Origin: Asterias rubens | Lineage: Eukaryota > Echinodermata > Asteroidea > Forcipulatida > Asteriidae | Assembly (NCBI RefSeq): GCF_902459465.1 | Contig: NC_047070.1 | Span: forward strand, 13,704,656 to 13,768,655 | Length of the DNA: 64,000 nucleotides | Reading direction: 5' to 3' | Shown: positions 45,261 to 57,500 of the stretch, in pieces | Layout: every line of letters starts with the position of its first letter | Position numbering within the stretch: position 1 is the first letter of the stretch | Program-made: the position numbers and the translations under genes | The notes under the pieces: generated by a model | Database searches by the model: none | What the model saw: the letters and a program-made list of their open reading frames with translations, nothing else | What the model was told of the DNA's origin: nothing

Positions 45261-45897
45261 GTCAGATTAATAATTTCGTTGTTATTTATTTATTTATTTT
45301 AAATCTTGAGACATATACAATAGTTACAAGTTGTACAGGGGCTGTCAAGGTTAAAACAAAAGTATAAAAACTGTCATCATAAGATGTGTAAAACCAGACC
45401 CCTGCCAACGATCAAAATATAATTATACAATAAAAAAAGGAGACCCAAGACTCGCTCAAAGTTAACTAATTTATTTCCTCTCTCGCAGTTCCTTTATATG
45501 TTCCCTGTCAATGTCTTGCTTACGTTTAATGATCTTACGGGAGCACCATTGTGGGGTATTTTACACAAAAGAAACACAAACTATCACGACAGAAAAATAG
45601 TTTTAGGTTCTCGCGCGCAGTTACTCCTTGAGGTTGAAACCACTTTGATCGCTCAATTATTAATTTAACCGCGATTAATTTGTGCACATTAATTTTATGT
45701 CGTGCGCTTAAAATATGTTATCATTTTTGTGAGCATCATTTCACGCACTCACTATAAATTATTTCATCCGCTCGAAAGCATTTCGCCGAATGACTTCAAG
45801 ATCACAAAATGGTCGTACATGTCTGAAATAAAAAAAATTCAAAACATTATATCGAGAAAGTACAAAAACTTGTTTATTTCGCCTAAAGGAATGTGGA

Positions 45898-46262
45898 GAC
45901 TTACTCGAAATAATTGTAAGCATAAAACCCTACTTGGTAACGAGTAATGGGGAGAGGTTGATAATATAAAACATTGTGAGAACCGGCTCCCTCTAGTAAC
46001 CTAGTTTTCGAGAAAGAAGTAATTTTCCACGAATTTGATTTTGAGACTTTAGATTCAGAATTTGAGGTCTCAAATCAAGCATCAACATCAATCACCCGTT
46101 TCACTTCGTGTGACAAGGATGTTTTTTCTTTCATAATTATTTCGCAACGTCGACAACCAATTGAGTTCAAATTTCACAAATTTGTTTTTTGAAGCATAAT
46201 GTTGAGATACACCAAGTGGGAAGACTGGTCTTTGACATTAACCAATAGTGTCCATGTCTTTA
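45898..46262 (-). mobile_element. TTAA-MITE copy 8
   Basis: Minus orientation: ACCCTACTTGGTAACGAGTA, GAACCGGCTCCCTCTAG, CACCAAGTGGGAAGACTGGT and CAATAGTGTCCATGTCTTTA. Termini are eroded, so it is probably an old copy. Confidence 0.75.
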
Positions 46263-46499
46263 TCGATATGAATCGGTGAGGACACCAAAATGAGTGTATA
46301 CCCACAATGATTATCGAGTTGGCAGTTGACAGTTGATGGTTTCATTTTAAGCATTGTTTGTTGTTCACAGGACGTAAAGTGACCTGCCCATAAAACGAAA
46401 TACCATCCATTATCAACACAACTAGAACTAAGAAATAAGATTGGCACAAGTTTCTCTCTATTCAGTCCGGTGGCGCAAATTGCGCTGTGGTAATCATCT

Positions 46500-46750
46500 A
46501 CTCCTGGTCCCAATTTCATAGAGCTGCTAAGCACGACATTTTGCTTAGCTTGAAATTTCTTCCTAGATAAAAACAGGATTACCACATAAATTTCCATTTG
46601 TTGCATATTGCTTGTTACTGGTATTCAGCTGTTGTTTGCTTATCCAGAAAATCACATAGAAGTTTGGTCGGGTAATCCTGTTTTTATCAAGGCAAAATTT
46701 CATGCTAAGCAAATTGTTGTGCTTAGCAGCTCTATGAAATTGGGCCCTGA
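46500..46750. mobile_element. Miniature inverted-repeat element (CCCAATTTCATAGAGCTGCT ends)
   Basis: GGTCCCAATTTCATAGAGCT and GCTAAGCACGACATTTTGCT at the left match the inverse AGCAAATTGTTGTGCTTAGC and AGCTCTATGAAATTGGGCCC at the right. Second arm pair: AAAAACAGGATTACC and GGTAATCCTGTTTTT. Confidence 0.8.
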
Positions 46751-46917
46751 TCTTTATGCAGCTGCGTGGTGTTCCACTTCTTTATGTCAGTCGTCCGTGA
46801 TGTTGCTTGGCGACCTCTTCTTCTCTTTCCCTCAACTGGCCCCAGCTTGCATGGATTATTTCTTCGTCGAAACCTCCGCGATAAATGACGTGTGTCCAAA
46901 GAAACTCGTCTGCGCAT
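46732..46917 (-). pseudogene. LINE reverse-transcriptase C-terminal fragment
   Basis: The minus-strand peptide contains RHLSRRFRRRNNPCKLGPVE then GKRRRGRQATSRTTDIKKWN. The G-K-R-x-R-G-R-Q...DIxxW signature is common at the C-terminus of endonuclease/reverse-transcriptase proteins of non-LTR elements. No upstream domains remain. Moderate confidence because the piece is short. Confidence 0.5.
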
Positions 46918-47901
46918 AAACTAGCGTTTGTAACCGTTTGTTATAAAATGCATATGATTAGAAAGATTTTAAAAGTAGAATATAATGATCCACACAAGTA
47001 TCGATCCATTTTCCTCGTCGACTAACACGGTCGGTCATTTATGGAAGTCAAATTTTTGACTCCCATAAATGGCCGACCGTGTTAGTTCGCAAAGTTAAAG
47101 CACAACCACGCAATTTCGAGGCAAATTTGTGTGGATCATTGTATTCTACTCTTAAATCATCTTTCTAAACATATGCATTTTATAACAAACGGTTATAAAC
47201 GCTTTTCAAAGACCAACTCGACAGATCCAAGGGAACGTGTTCATTTTTTCAAAGATTGCTTTTTTATATACTATCCCATTTCCCCTCTCCCTCTCTGTTC
47301 CCCCCCCCCCCCCCCCTTTCTGGATGTCTCTCTGTGCTGTATCTGTTTTCATCAGTTGTTTACAATGTATATGCGACACATTTGATTGAGCCTGAACTGA
47401 TATTCCATAATTAGACCGAAGACAATATAAACCATAAGGTCTACACACACACTTTGAAAACACCAAGGTAAGTGTCGGGTCACATGGGGCATAACCCATT
47501 ACAAAATCAGGCTGAACCAGAAAGTTATTATCAAAAATGTTTAGTATATTTTAACTTTTTAACATTGATATACATACATACATACATACATATCAGCATT
47601 TATATGAGGCGCCTTTTTCCCAAGGTTACAAAGCGCCTACAGAAGATGCAACTGACATTGGTCAGGCTCACAATATCCAGATCTGGTTCAACATACCCGG
47701 TAGTATTACATTGGAGTCTGTGCAAAACAACTTTAGATAACGTCATCTTACGTCTGGTTTTTGTATAATGGCTGCCCATGTGAAATTATCGCACCAACCT
47801 ACTTTTAATAATATGTTAACAAAAATCATTTCTACAAGAATATTATAAAAATGTATATTTGGCTTGTTTTCATTACGATATAATTACGATAATTTCCAAT
47901 T

Positions 47902-48165
47902 CATAAATACCTCAGACAGTTTCGCTATTCCTATTGGTGGAGAGCGCGTCACGTGGGTGTGTATAAACCTTTGTTTATGACCAGTAAAAAGTGTTGAAAC
48001 ATGGGCGTGACACACGAGTTTGCACCTGTGCTTATAAGACAGTTTCTTCATTCCTATTGGTCGAGAGCAACGGCTGAAGCAGTTGTGCTACATCACGCAA
48101 TACGCACGACGCGCACAGCATTTTCTTATAAGGAGTTGTTTACCCGAGGGCCTTGACTGGGCCTT
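47902..48165 (+). repeat. Interspersed repeat, copy 2 (pair of 11888-12150)
   Basis: It starts CATAAATACCTCAGACAGTT and ends GTTTACCCGAGG with high identity to the copy in protease gene 1. It is absent from the first leader intron, so it inserted after that duplication. Confidence 0.7.
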
Positions 48166-48300
48166 ACCATTTCATAGCAGGAGGGGTGTTGTGTTGAAAG
48201 AAATCAATGAACAATTATAATTTTTGCATTTATTTTACTTTTTGACAGTAAGTGTTGATGTTTTTTGACCGAAAAGGTATTTATGAATGGGAATCAAAGT

Positions 48301-48432
48301 GTGTTGAATCGGTTTTCAACTAGTGGTTTAAACCCGCCGAGGCCTGGTTCTTGATAATTTACCTCGACTTCGTCTCGGTAAAATTATCAAGAACCAGGCC
48401 TCGTTGGGATTAAACCACCACACATCGATTCC
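48301..48432. mobile_element. Miniature inverted-repeat element (GTGGTTTAAACCC ends)
   Basis: TGGTTTAAACCCGCCGAGGC and CTGGTTCTTGATAATTTACC at the left match the inverse TAAAATTATCAAGAACCAGG and CCTCGTTGGGATTAAACCAC at the right. The central loop is only about 15 bases, so it forms an almost perfect hairpin. Confidence 0.85.
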
Positions 48433-49070
48433 CTTATTTCACACAACTATTTGTTGTATTTTCAACTTCATACCCATTTTCCTTATACTCGTGTTTGTGC
48501 GGACACCCCTTCATGCAAAATGGGTGAATCCAAAGTCTTTCTTTCTTTCTGTCCGCAACAATCGGCGCTGTCTAGATGCATTTCAAATCCAACCCCGTTT
48601 CTCATTGTCAAGTTCATCACCGATGTCAATCAACAGTCAGTTTCATTTTATCCAATTTTTACGGTCAAGGATATAGTACTATTTAATTGTTCACCTCTTA
48701 AGAGCAAAGATTTGTGAATTTTGTTGTAAGAAACTGCCCTTTTGATGTGAAAAGTTGAGTGTTTCGTAATCATAAATTCAAATTATTCAGCCGTTTGAAT
48801 TATAGGTACTCTTAAATATGCTCAGAACATGTTCAACAAAAGCCCACTTATAGGGTTATAAATTTAATGATGGTAAATAATTGTCAGTAGCTCCACATTA
48901 ACTCTTTGTGAAATCGACCCCAACAGCGCATTAGTACGGAATTTACTATATTATATAAATATATTTAAATTTGTACTATGCCGACAAGAACCAATAGACG
49001 CCACTATGATAGCGGCCCTGAACGAGGTGGTACTACATCACTTGCTCTTACTATGTTTTTTTTCTGACAG

Positions 49071-49130
49071 ACAAAGGCAGATCCTGTGCTCATGGTAACC
49101 GAAGCATCAACAACTAGAACTCAGACACAG
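49071..49130 (+). CDS. Linker exon of the second PAN locus
   Basis: The acceptor TTTTTTTCTGACAG is identical to that of the first linker. It encodes TKADPVLMVTEASTTRTQTQ. Where the first linker continues to GTAGGT, this copy meets CAG followed by GTCAGA, giving a 60-nt exon, phase 0 in and 0 out. Phase 0 out would fit the stalk exon at 57260 (phase 0 in). The donor is weak, so the end is uncertain. Confidence 0.5.
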
Positions 49131-49560
49131 GTCAGAACTCAGTCAGGGTGACTCAGGGACGTGGTTATCATAAGTTCAGAAGATTTTGACTTTTAAACAT
49201 TGATACAGAAAATGGTCAGGCCCCACAATGCCCGGATCCGGTTCAACCCGGTAGTATTACAGTTGAGTCTGGGCATCTAACTAGATAACTTCATCTAACG
49301 TCTATTTTTTATATAATTTTCTATAACGGCCGCCCCTGTCAAATGATTGCAACAACCAATGTTTAACATTACAAAAAAATCTTCATTTCTACACAAGAAA
49401 ATATAATACAATCTGTGTATTTGGCATGTTTCCATGACGATATAATTACGATAATCCCAATGTCATATTGTCTTATGTTTGACTCATGCTTGATGATTTC
49501 ACACAACAATTTTACGTACCAACAAAAAACACGATAAGGGATTATTGATTATAATAGAGA

Positions 49561-51163
49561 TCAGTGTTTAGTGAGCAGCAAAATCGATCGGCGCATGCGA
49601 CAAACTGAATAAGTCTCCGTCTTGCAGAGTTTGGAAACGATTTTGGGGTAAAACAAAGTTTGGTCTGTACGCACAACCGAATTGCGTCATTTGTACACGT
49701 TGTTATGATTGTTAATCACTGCACTGAACGTGTCACCGTTAGACTTGAATCAAGTGAATATGCAGATATTTGGCAAGCTATTGCTACTACAGAATAAAAA
49801 CCAACCCGAAGTAAAACGTTCAATCATTCATTATAATAATAACTATATGTATTGTACAACTGTATCGAGCACCACACGCTAAACTATCCCCGAGGCGCTT
49901 TACAACATTGAACATTTCCGAAACAATAAAACGAGACTAAAATGTTAAAAGAGGGCATGAAACCTGACCATGTACATAATGTATTCATAGCCTACTTGTC
50001 CGTTGAAGTCAAGTGCCTGAGAAATGCCCATGTGTTGGTGTTACATGAGGAAGCTTGACATCGTTAAATCGATGTCTTCAAAGACAAACATCGATTTGGA
50101 CGATATTGCTACGCAATTGGTGAATACAGCGCTCATCAAAAGAACTCCGATAACAAAAACAAAAACAAAAACAATTAATAATTAAAAATGGAAGACGAGG
50201 AGGGTGGGATAAATAATAGTTTAATCCCTTTTGTTTCTTCTTGAACGACACATTTCTGAGCACGTGTTCGTTTGTCATACTAGTAAGCAGTTTATTATCA
50301 GTGTCGAGCACAATTGTTACTGTATCATCACTAAAACAACATTTTAATCAGTACAATATTATAAATTCATTGTGTAAATGCAAAATATCAATGGTAGCAA
50401 GTTGTCTATGGTATCTAATAGCACAATTTTTTACCCCGGGTGTTTCAAATTAGTTACAAAATTACTTATTAATATACAATTTTCTTAGGAAGTAAGAAGA
50501 AATCGATTATAAATATTATTTTAGAACAAATTTTACCGACCTCAAAATACGATCGCAAAAACACGAAATTCGTTTAGGTAAAATAGTTCTGATCTATTTG
50601 ACCCTTATATTAATAATGGCCAATTTAGCAGCAAAAACAGCCTTCACAGCTTGAAACCAATGCAGAGCATCACTCACACAACACAATGGCTTTTTACCAT
50701 AATTTATGCATCGAGCGAATGTTTAGCTACTAGTGGTATTTAGTGCTTCGCGCTCTATCAGTAAAACCATGTTTTTATTGTCTGGCGAAACAAAGGTCTC
50801 TGGTGCACAGCCGTATGTCTTAACCTGTTGTTTGTTTTGTTAAAATTTATTTTTATTGACGCGAATGACTCCACTTGTCAAGGCAACCATCTTAGTTGAT
50901 TTTTCGATCCAATTTCCATGGCAAAATTATGAGCATTGATGTGTTTGGCTGGAAAAATAACGTCAGTCACTAACACAAACAAGGCGGAGTTTGCTTTAGA
51001 GTTACTGTTTCATGATAAGCTGTTCTTTATTATTGAAACTGACTTGGACTCACGAAGAACCGGTAGATGATGACAGGACGAAAACGCTATGAAAAGTTGA
51101 GTCAAATAACTGTTGAAATAGTTGTTTCTGAGATTGGTCCACCATCGTCGTTCTGATGTCAAG
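49561..51163. other. Intergenic or intronic, no gene seen
   Basis: It contains a short SINE-tail-like piece (about 49830-49920), a (CAAAAA)n run near 50155 and AT-rich DNA. The 5' flank of the third leader (51000-51163) is unlike that of the other two leaders, so its regulation probably differs. Confidence 0.4.
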
Positions 51164-51533
51164 ATGACTTCAAGTTTGAAAGTATCTGTAAGCGTGATTT
51201 TGGTTTTGTCATGCTTTGTGATGACTTTTCAAGCCGTCTCGGCTCAACCGGGAACAGGTCCCCTTGGCCGGTCGGCTCTTGTGCGTCAAGCAACCCACGA
51301 CCAGGTTCTAACTAACCATGTGATCAAGAATAACACCCAGAGATCCTGGACAAGGTGTTTGGCTGCTTGCCTAAATGAGGACAGGTGTGTCTCCATTAAT
51401 TACGGGGATACCGGAGGCATCTGTGAACTGAATGCCAGCCACAGAGAGGCCCATCCTGGTGACGTAGTGGATAAAGAGGGGTGGAGGTACGGAACGCAGG
51501 AGAGGTCACCAGTGGTTGAACTACATAAAAACA
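51164..51533 (+). CDS. Third PAN leader exon (divergent)
   Basis: The exon encodes 123 complete codons plus one base, with start ATG at 51164 (context AAGATGAC, and the start of the hydrophobic signal). An in-frame upstream ATG at 51122 would put 14 polar residues before the signal peptide and is less likely. Signal peptide core: VSVSVILVLSCFVMTF. PAN module: SWTRCLAACLNEDRCVSINY then GGICELN. Donor is GTAAGT, a perfect consensus, in phase 1, which differs from the phase-0 leaders and lets it join FReD exons directly. Confidence 0.8.
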
Positions 51534-54500
51534 GTAAGTAAGATAACACTGCAAAATAATCTGTAAAAGTTATTATAACAATGCGAGTGGCTTCTTATAG
51601 TGCGTTCATACTGCGCCTTGAACACCCAGCAGGGGGGATATGTGCGCATTACAAGTCTTATTAATATTTGTTTAAAATTTTACCATTATTTTATTTTATT
51701 ATTCATACCCGTCACTCAGTGGCACTCAATGTTCCTCAACGTTCAGTATTTCCCTGCAAGGTATGTGGCACTTCGTTTGAATTATGATACCTACTCCTTT
51801 TACATAGCACCATGTAATTGTTTACAATGTGTTGTGACGCAAAATGCAGCCAATCAGACCAGGAACACTTGGGTGAACCCGTTTCTCTTTTCTGGGTTCT
51901 TTTGTGTGCGTTACATAACACACGGGACAACGGCTTTGTGTCCCACCCGAAGGACGAAGCATCTTGATAATAGTCTTGCTTAAGGACATTGGTGCTTTAA
52001 ATTAACAATAAATTAACATTACAAAACAAACCACCTGCGACCATAAAAAAAGGAACATAAACAAAGATACAACAACATACACAAGGACAGTAACAGGTGC
52101 CCTTAGACTTAAAATACTGGTCAAGGGGAAAATATTACCACAATGATGTGACCATGTGCACGAATGCACATCCAAGGATACCAGGACATGATATCAACAC
52201 ACTACTCGCACTCTTGCAGTAATTGCGGAAAAATTAAATCAAGAAAGATTAATCCCTCAATAAACATTAACCCAGGAGCATTATTAATGTAGGAGTTAAA
52301 GTGTTTAAAGGGTTTGATATCTTTAAATACAGCACAAAATACGATGTCCACAGATTTACATGAAATTAAAAAGGTTCGATGGTAGAAATCTTCCCTTAAA
52401 ATATTATAGGTTTTCTTGGTCAAATTCGGCAAATGAGCAGCCAATTTAATTTTCATGCGTTCGAATTAAAGCTATTTTGCCTCTCCGATTTTTACTGCGT
52501 TTCAAATTCAGAATTCGGTCAATCAATTTCGTTTTGAGGCATTCAAGTTCCTAGCACACTCATTCTTTTTCATGACACACAATCATCACTTAATTTAGCA
52601 AAGCTGGTTCGACTAGAGATTTGGCTGATTTAATCATTTCAATTTCGTAAAGAGGCAATCAATTTCGCTCACCGAGGATTCAAATAAGTACGACTAAAGA
52701 AATACGAATAAACAGATAAACTGTATAAGGCAAACCGTTTCGTACCTTCAATTTTAAATCGAGCGAACCTTATTTTCTTTATTTTATGTTTCCAGTAGAC
52801 TTTACCTTTGGCTCAATAAGTGTTGTTTTCTTCTTTATTTTTTCGGGAGACCTTCAATGGTTAACTGACCAAGACCTGACATTTGAATGTGTTTGAATGT
52901 TTTTTTTTATTTATTTTTATTTTTAAAATGTTTGTCCAGTTGTTGGTTTTTTGTAAATATTCACCAACCATCTGTTGGCGTGCCAGACATCTTGGCATAT
53001 TGTGTTCAAGAGTGCCAAACAAAATTAACCGTATGCCTTTAACATTCGTATAAGGAAACAACAAGTTAACCAGGCGTTTTTAAGACTGCACAAATATCAG
53101 AATTGACTGCCTCAAAATGAAATTGAATGACTAAACACACGCCTCAAAAACACTCTTGCGAATTTGAATGCAGCTTCGATGAATTGTTAAATTGAATGAT
53201 TATTTTGTTAAATCGAATGACGTAAAAGTAGATTTGACTAGTCTTAAAATGAAACCGAATGACCTTTTTTTAGTAGCATTCGATTTCGTGCGAAATAGAA
53301 TAGGCTGGTGGTTAAATTGGCTGCTCATTTTCCGAAATTGACCGAGAAAACCTATACTAGCTGAGGTACACAACTCTCCTGAAAACATTTCTCAGCTGTG
53401 ATTTTCACTTTTTTTCTCTAAGACGACTATATAATAAAGCTGAAAATTGTGTTACATACATCTAAATTCCCAGTGAAATGGATTCATGTCATGGCCGACA
53501 ATTTATTCTAAATTTTTTCTTTCAAAATCCTATAACGCCGGGATGGATTTCACAAAGAGTTAAGACATAGTCTTATTTCGAGTTAGGACGAGTAATGCAT
53601 CCTAACTTTAGGACTAGCCTAAAGATTTGAATATCTCCCAGGACTAGTCCTAAGTTAGGACTAGTCCTAACTTAGGACTAGTCCTAAGTTAGGCCTAGTC
53701 CTAATTACTCTTTGTGAAATCGACCCCTGGCTTGCTCAGTCTTCCTTGCCCTACTTTTCACCTCAGACCGGAGCCGTGCATGTGGATTGGATTTTCAGTC
53801 TCCGATAGCGTAGTTTTTCTCCATTTGGGTTTTCCTTCAACATCTAATACTGGATATTATTTTCCTCTTTTTTTTCGCATTTATCCTTTTATTGGCGCTA
53901 TTGTGTTGTTGGATGTGTTAATTAAAAATAAATAAATAAACAAATAAACAAATAAATAGGTTATTTTTAAAGCCATTATACACTTTCGGTACAGCAAAAA
54001 CAAAAAAGGTTAACATATTTACAAATAACTTACAGGGCTTACAGAAGGTAATGGCGAAAAACTTCTCTTGAAATATTGTTCCATGAAATGCTTTACTTTT
54101 TGAGAAAACATTAAAACAATATCAATTCTCGATAGCGAGAATTACGGATTTATGTCATGACACGGCGAAACGTGCGGAAACAAGAGTGTTTTTTCCGTTA
54201 TTTTCTCCCGACTCCGATGACCGATTGAGCCCAAATTTTTACAGGTTTGTTATTTTATATATAAGTTGTGATACACGAAGTGTGGGCCTTGGACCATACT
54301 GTTTATCGAAAGTGTAATGGCTGTAAGTAAATATTTAAACATTTCAAGAATCCTGCATATTGTTTGGAGTTCATGCCAAGGTACATCGTCGAGTTATTCA
54401 CAGTTTGTCTGTCTCTGGAATCGAACCAGAATACATACAACGCCCGATCCAAATATAAAAAACACTGACTATATTCTGTAAGTGTGCCCCTTCCCCGCAT

Positions 54501-57500
54501 GCTAACTAGACAAGGCCACCAATGAAAAGTAGTGTGCCCCTTCCCCGCATGCTAACTAGACAAGGCCACCAATGAAAAGTGCTAACGAATTACAATAGTT
54601 CGACTGTATTTTTAAAGATGTCAATAAGGTATTTAAAGACAGTGGTAATTGTCAAAGACCAATCTTCTCACTTGGTGTATCTCAACAAATGCATGAAATA
54701 ACAAACCTGTGAAAATTTGAGCTCAATTGGTCGTTGAAGTTGCGAGATATTAATGAAAGAAAAAAACACCCTTGTTAAATGAAGTTGTATGCTTTTAGAT
54801 GGTTGATTTCGAGACCTCAAGTTCTAAACCTGAGGTCTCGAAATCAAATTCGTAGAAAATTACTTCTTTCTCGAAAACTACTCCACTTCAGATGGAGCCT
54901 TTTATCACAATGTTTTATACTACCAACCTCTCCCCATTACTCATTACCTAGTAAGGTTTTATGCGAATAACTATTTTGAGTAACTACCGATAGTGTCCAC
55001 TGTATTTAAAGGGAAAGTATACGTTTTGGTAAACACTCTGAGAAACAATGGGATAACAAGAACTATTGGTTAGAAGTTTAGGCCTACATCAGCTTTCGAA
55101 GGTAATTCAATAAAGCATTAACGAAATTAGAGCATTCAATAATGATTGTAAAACGATCTTAGTTGGTCAGAAGTCAGTAGCTTTCGATAGTAAAAAGCGT
55201 TTTGAGGTTAAAAGCGTTTTGAGGTTTTTTTGTTAAAACCTTTATTGATACCCCGCCCCCAATTTGAATTTGAATTTGAGAAACGTCTCAGGAAATGTAT
55301 TTCGAATACAGAATTATGGTCATGCATGAACCGCTTCTATATTTTCGGCGAAATCTCAAAACCGCTTCCAAATTTTGCTAGAAATTTGCAGGTGATAGTT
55401 TGATTGCACTATCTACATTTATGTAGGATCAACAAGACGGCTCCAAAACCATAATACTTTCCCTTCAAAGAGATGCCTGGATTAATGAAAAGTCTTAAAC
55501 TGAAGCATATCATAATTTATCATGTCGTCTTGTAGTAAAATATTTGATTGCTATTTGACCAGTACGTGCTTTTACAAAGTAGCATTGATGATGATTACTT
55601 ACACACGTACATTAAACACGAGTATCGACATCTAAAAAGGAAATTAATTTCAAACGAAAAGACTGCCTAAAAGGCATCCTTCCTTCATTAGTATTTGCTA
55701 GAAAGTGATTATGTTCGCTTGGTAGACAGTCATTGGCTTCACAACCAGAATACATGGAAAACCCTGTTCATTTACTTCGAGTTAAACAACAACATCAAAT
55801 CCCAATACGGGAATGAATCGTTGCCATAGCAATAAGCTGTATAGAAATTTCTACGTTTGTTTTTTCTTTGTTTGGGTATAAACAGTCAACTTTAGTGTCA
55901 ATGTCATGTGGTATTTGGATTATTGAACCAGTATGTTTAATAATGCAGATTGCGATCAAAGAAGCCGCATGTAACTATTGCTTACATGTTCTAACTCAAA
56001 GAGGACCAACTGTATGAATGTTTAATGTGGTTCATTGAGGGGTTCAGTAGGAACACCAAGTTAACACCAATATTCAAATTATAATCATTCTTATTCGGGT
56101 GATGACTTACTATAAGAGCATCCATTATAGTGGTCTAATTTTCATCTTATGGTCATAAAAAGTGTCTGCAAGAGCCCTTATCATAAAAAATGTAGTTAAA
56201 ATGAAACCTGTAAGTAGCTGAGAGCACTCTGCACAACAGCCGCAAACGAAAGGGAATTAAATAGCTTACTCATTCTCTTACATAGTTCAAGCTATGATAA
56301 ATACTAGCTGATTCGAGACTTATTTTGATCAGTAGAACACAGAAACAATAGTTATTTTTAGCCTTGCTAAGGCTCTATAAACAGAGGCAGTGTAGTGAGT
56401 ATTTAATAAAGCAGTATGTTTAAACTCAACAAATGCGTTTGACCACTGCATATCAACTGTGCGGCCCCCTAATGTAGCCAGGGCCACAACTTTTGTCCTG
56501 ACCTAAATTTAGCCCAGAATCCGCAAAATGGTTGCCCGACCTAAGTAAATGTAGCCCAAAAGTAGTACCTATATGTCATCCGACCTTACTGTAGCTCCCA
56601 AAACGTACCTTATTGTTGCCCGACCTTAATTTCGCCTCAAAGTTTAACCTGAATGTCGTCCAACCTAAATGTAGCCAAAAAGTTGTACCCAAATGCCACC
56701 GGACCTAGTTGTAGCCCCATATAGTACCGTTATGTCACCCGACCTTAAGTAGCCACAAAGATGTATCTAAGTGTAGCCCAACAGTAAGTACCCAAATGTC
56801 GCCCGATCTAGGTGTATTCCAAAAGTAGTACCTAGATGTCACCGACCTTAATGTAGCCCTCAAAATGTACCTTATTGTTACCCGACCTAAATGTAGCATC
56901 AAAGTTTTACCTAAATGTCGCCCAACCTAAATGTAGCCCCAAATTGTACCTAAATGTCACCCGGCCTAAATGCAGCCCCTAAGATGTACCTACATGTAGC
57001 CCCAAAGTTGTACCTAATTGTTGCCCGACCATATTGTAGTCCCAAAGTTTTACCTAAATGAAGCCACAAAGGTGTACCTAAATGTCACTGGACCTAGTTG
57101 ATGTTGATGGTCTCTTTCCTTCTACTTTGCCAAACAAAAAATAAAGACTAGCAATTCTCATTTAAACAATGACCACCTATTCAACCCAGTTTCCAGGGGA
57201 TAGTTTTTTCAACATTTTCAAATAATGTGTTCGAAATAATGCTTTTAATCACAACACAGATAACGACTACTGCAGCACCGACTACTGCAGCACCGACTAC
57301 TGGAGCACCGACTACTGCAGCACCGACTACTGCAGCACCGACTACTGCAGCACCGACTACTGCAGCACCGACTACTGCAGCACCGACTACTGCAGCACCG
57401 ACTACTGCAGCACCGACTACTGCAGAACCGACTACTGCAGCACCGACTACTGCAGCACCGACTACTTCAGCACCGGCTACTGCAGCACCGTCTACTGCAG

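Larger units (their letters stand above)
45261..46922. other. Insertion of about 1.66 kb in the first intron of the second leader
   Basis: Compared with the first leader locus, this block is extra and replaces the left arm of the fold-back element. It contains TTAA-MITE copy 8, a hairpin element (46500-46750) and a LINE fragment (46732-46917), so it was built by successive transposon insertions. Confidence 0.65.
46923..49560 (+). repeat. Segmental duplication of PAN-FReD gene 1 intron 1
   Basis: 46923-49070 aligns by eye with about 30050-32074: the fold-back element with its inner palindrome (47023-47083), TTTCTGGATGTCTCTCTGTG, GTCTACACACACACTTTG, TATCCAGATCTGGTTCAACA and TTCATTTTATCCAATTT. 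This copy has gained a CATA-repeat plus SINE tail (about 47570-47650), the 47902-48165 repeat and an inverted-repeat element (48301-48432). A further partial copy of the same intron segment (GGTCAGGCCCCACAATG, GTAGTATTACAGT) lies at about 49160-49560, after the linker, indicating more than one round of duplication. Confidence 0.8.

Noticed and set aside
46238..46606. 122-codon minus-strand frame
   Set aside because: It overlaps a TTAA-MITE end and the arm of the 46500-46750 hairpin element, with no domain or splice evidence.
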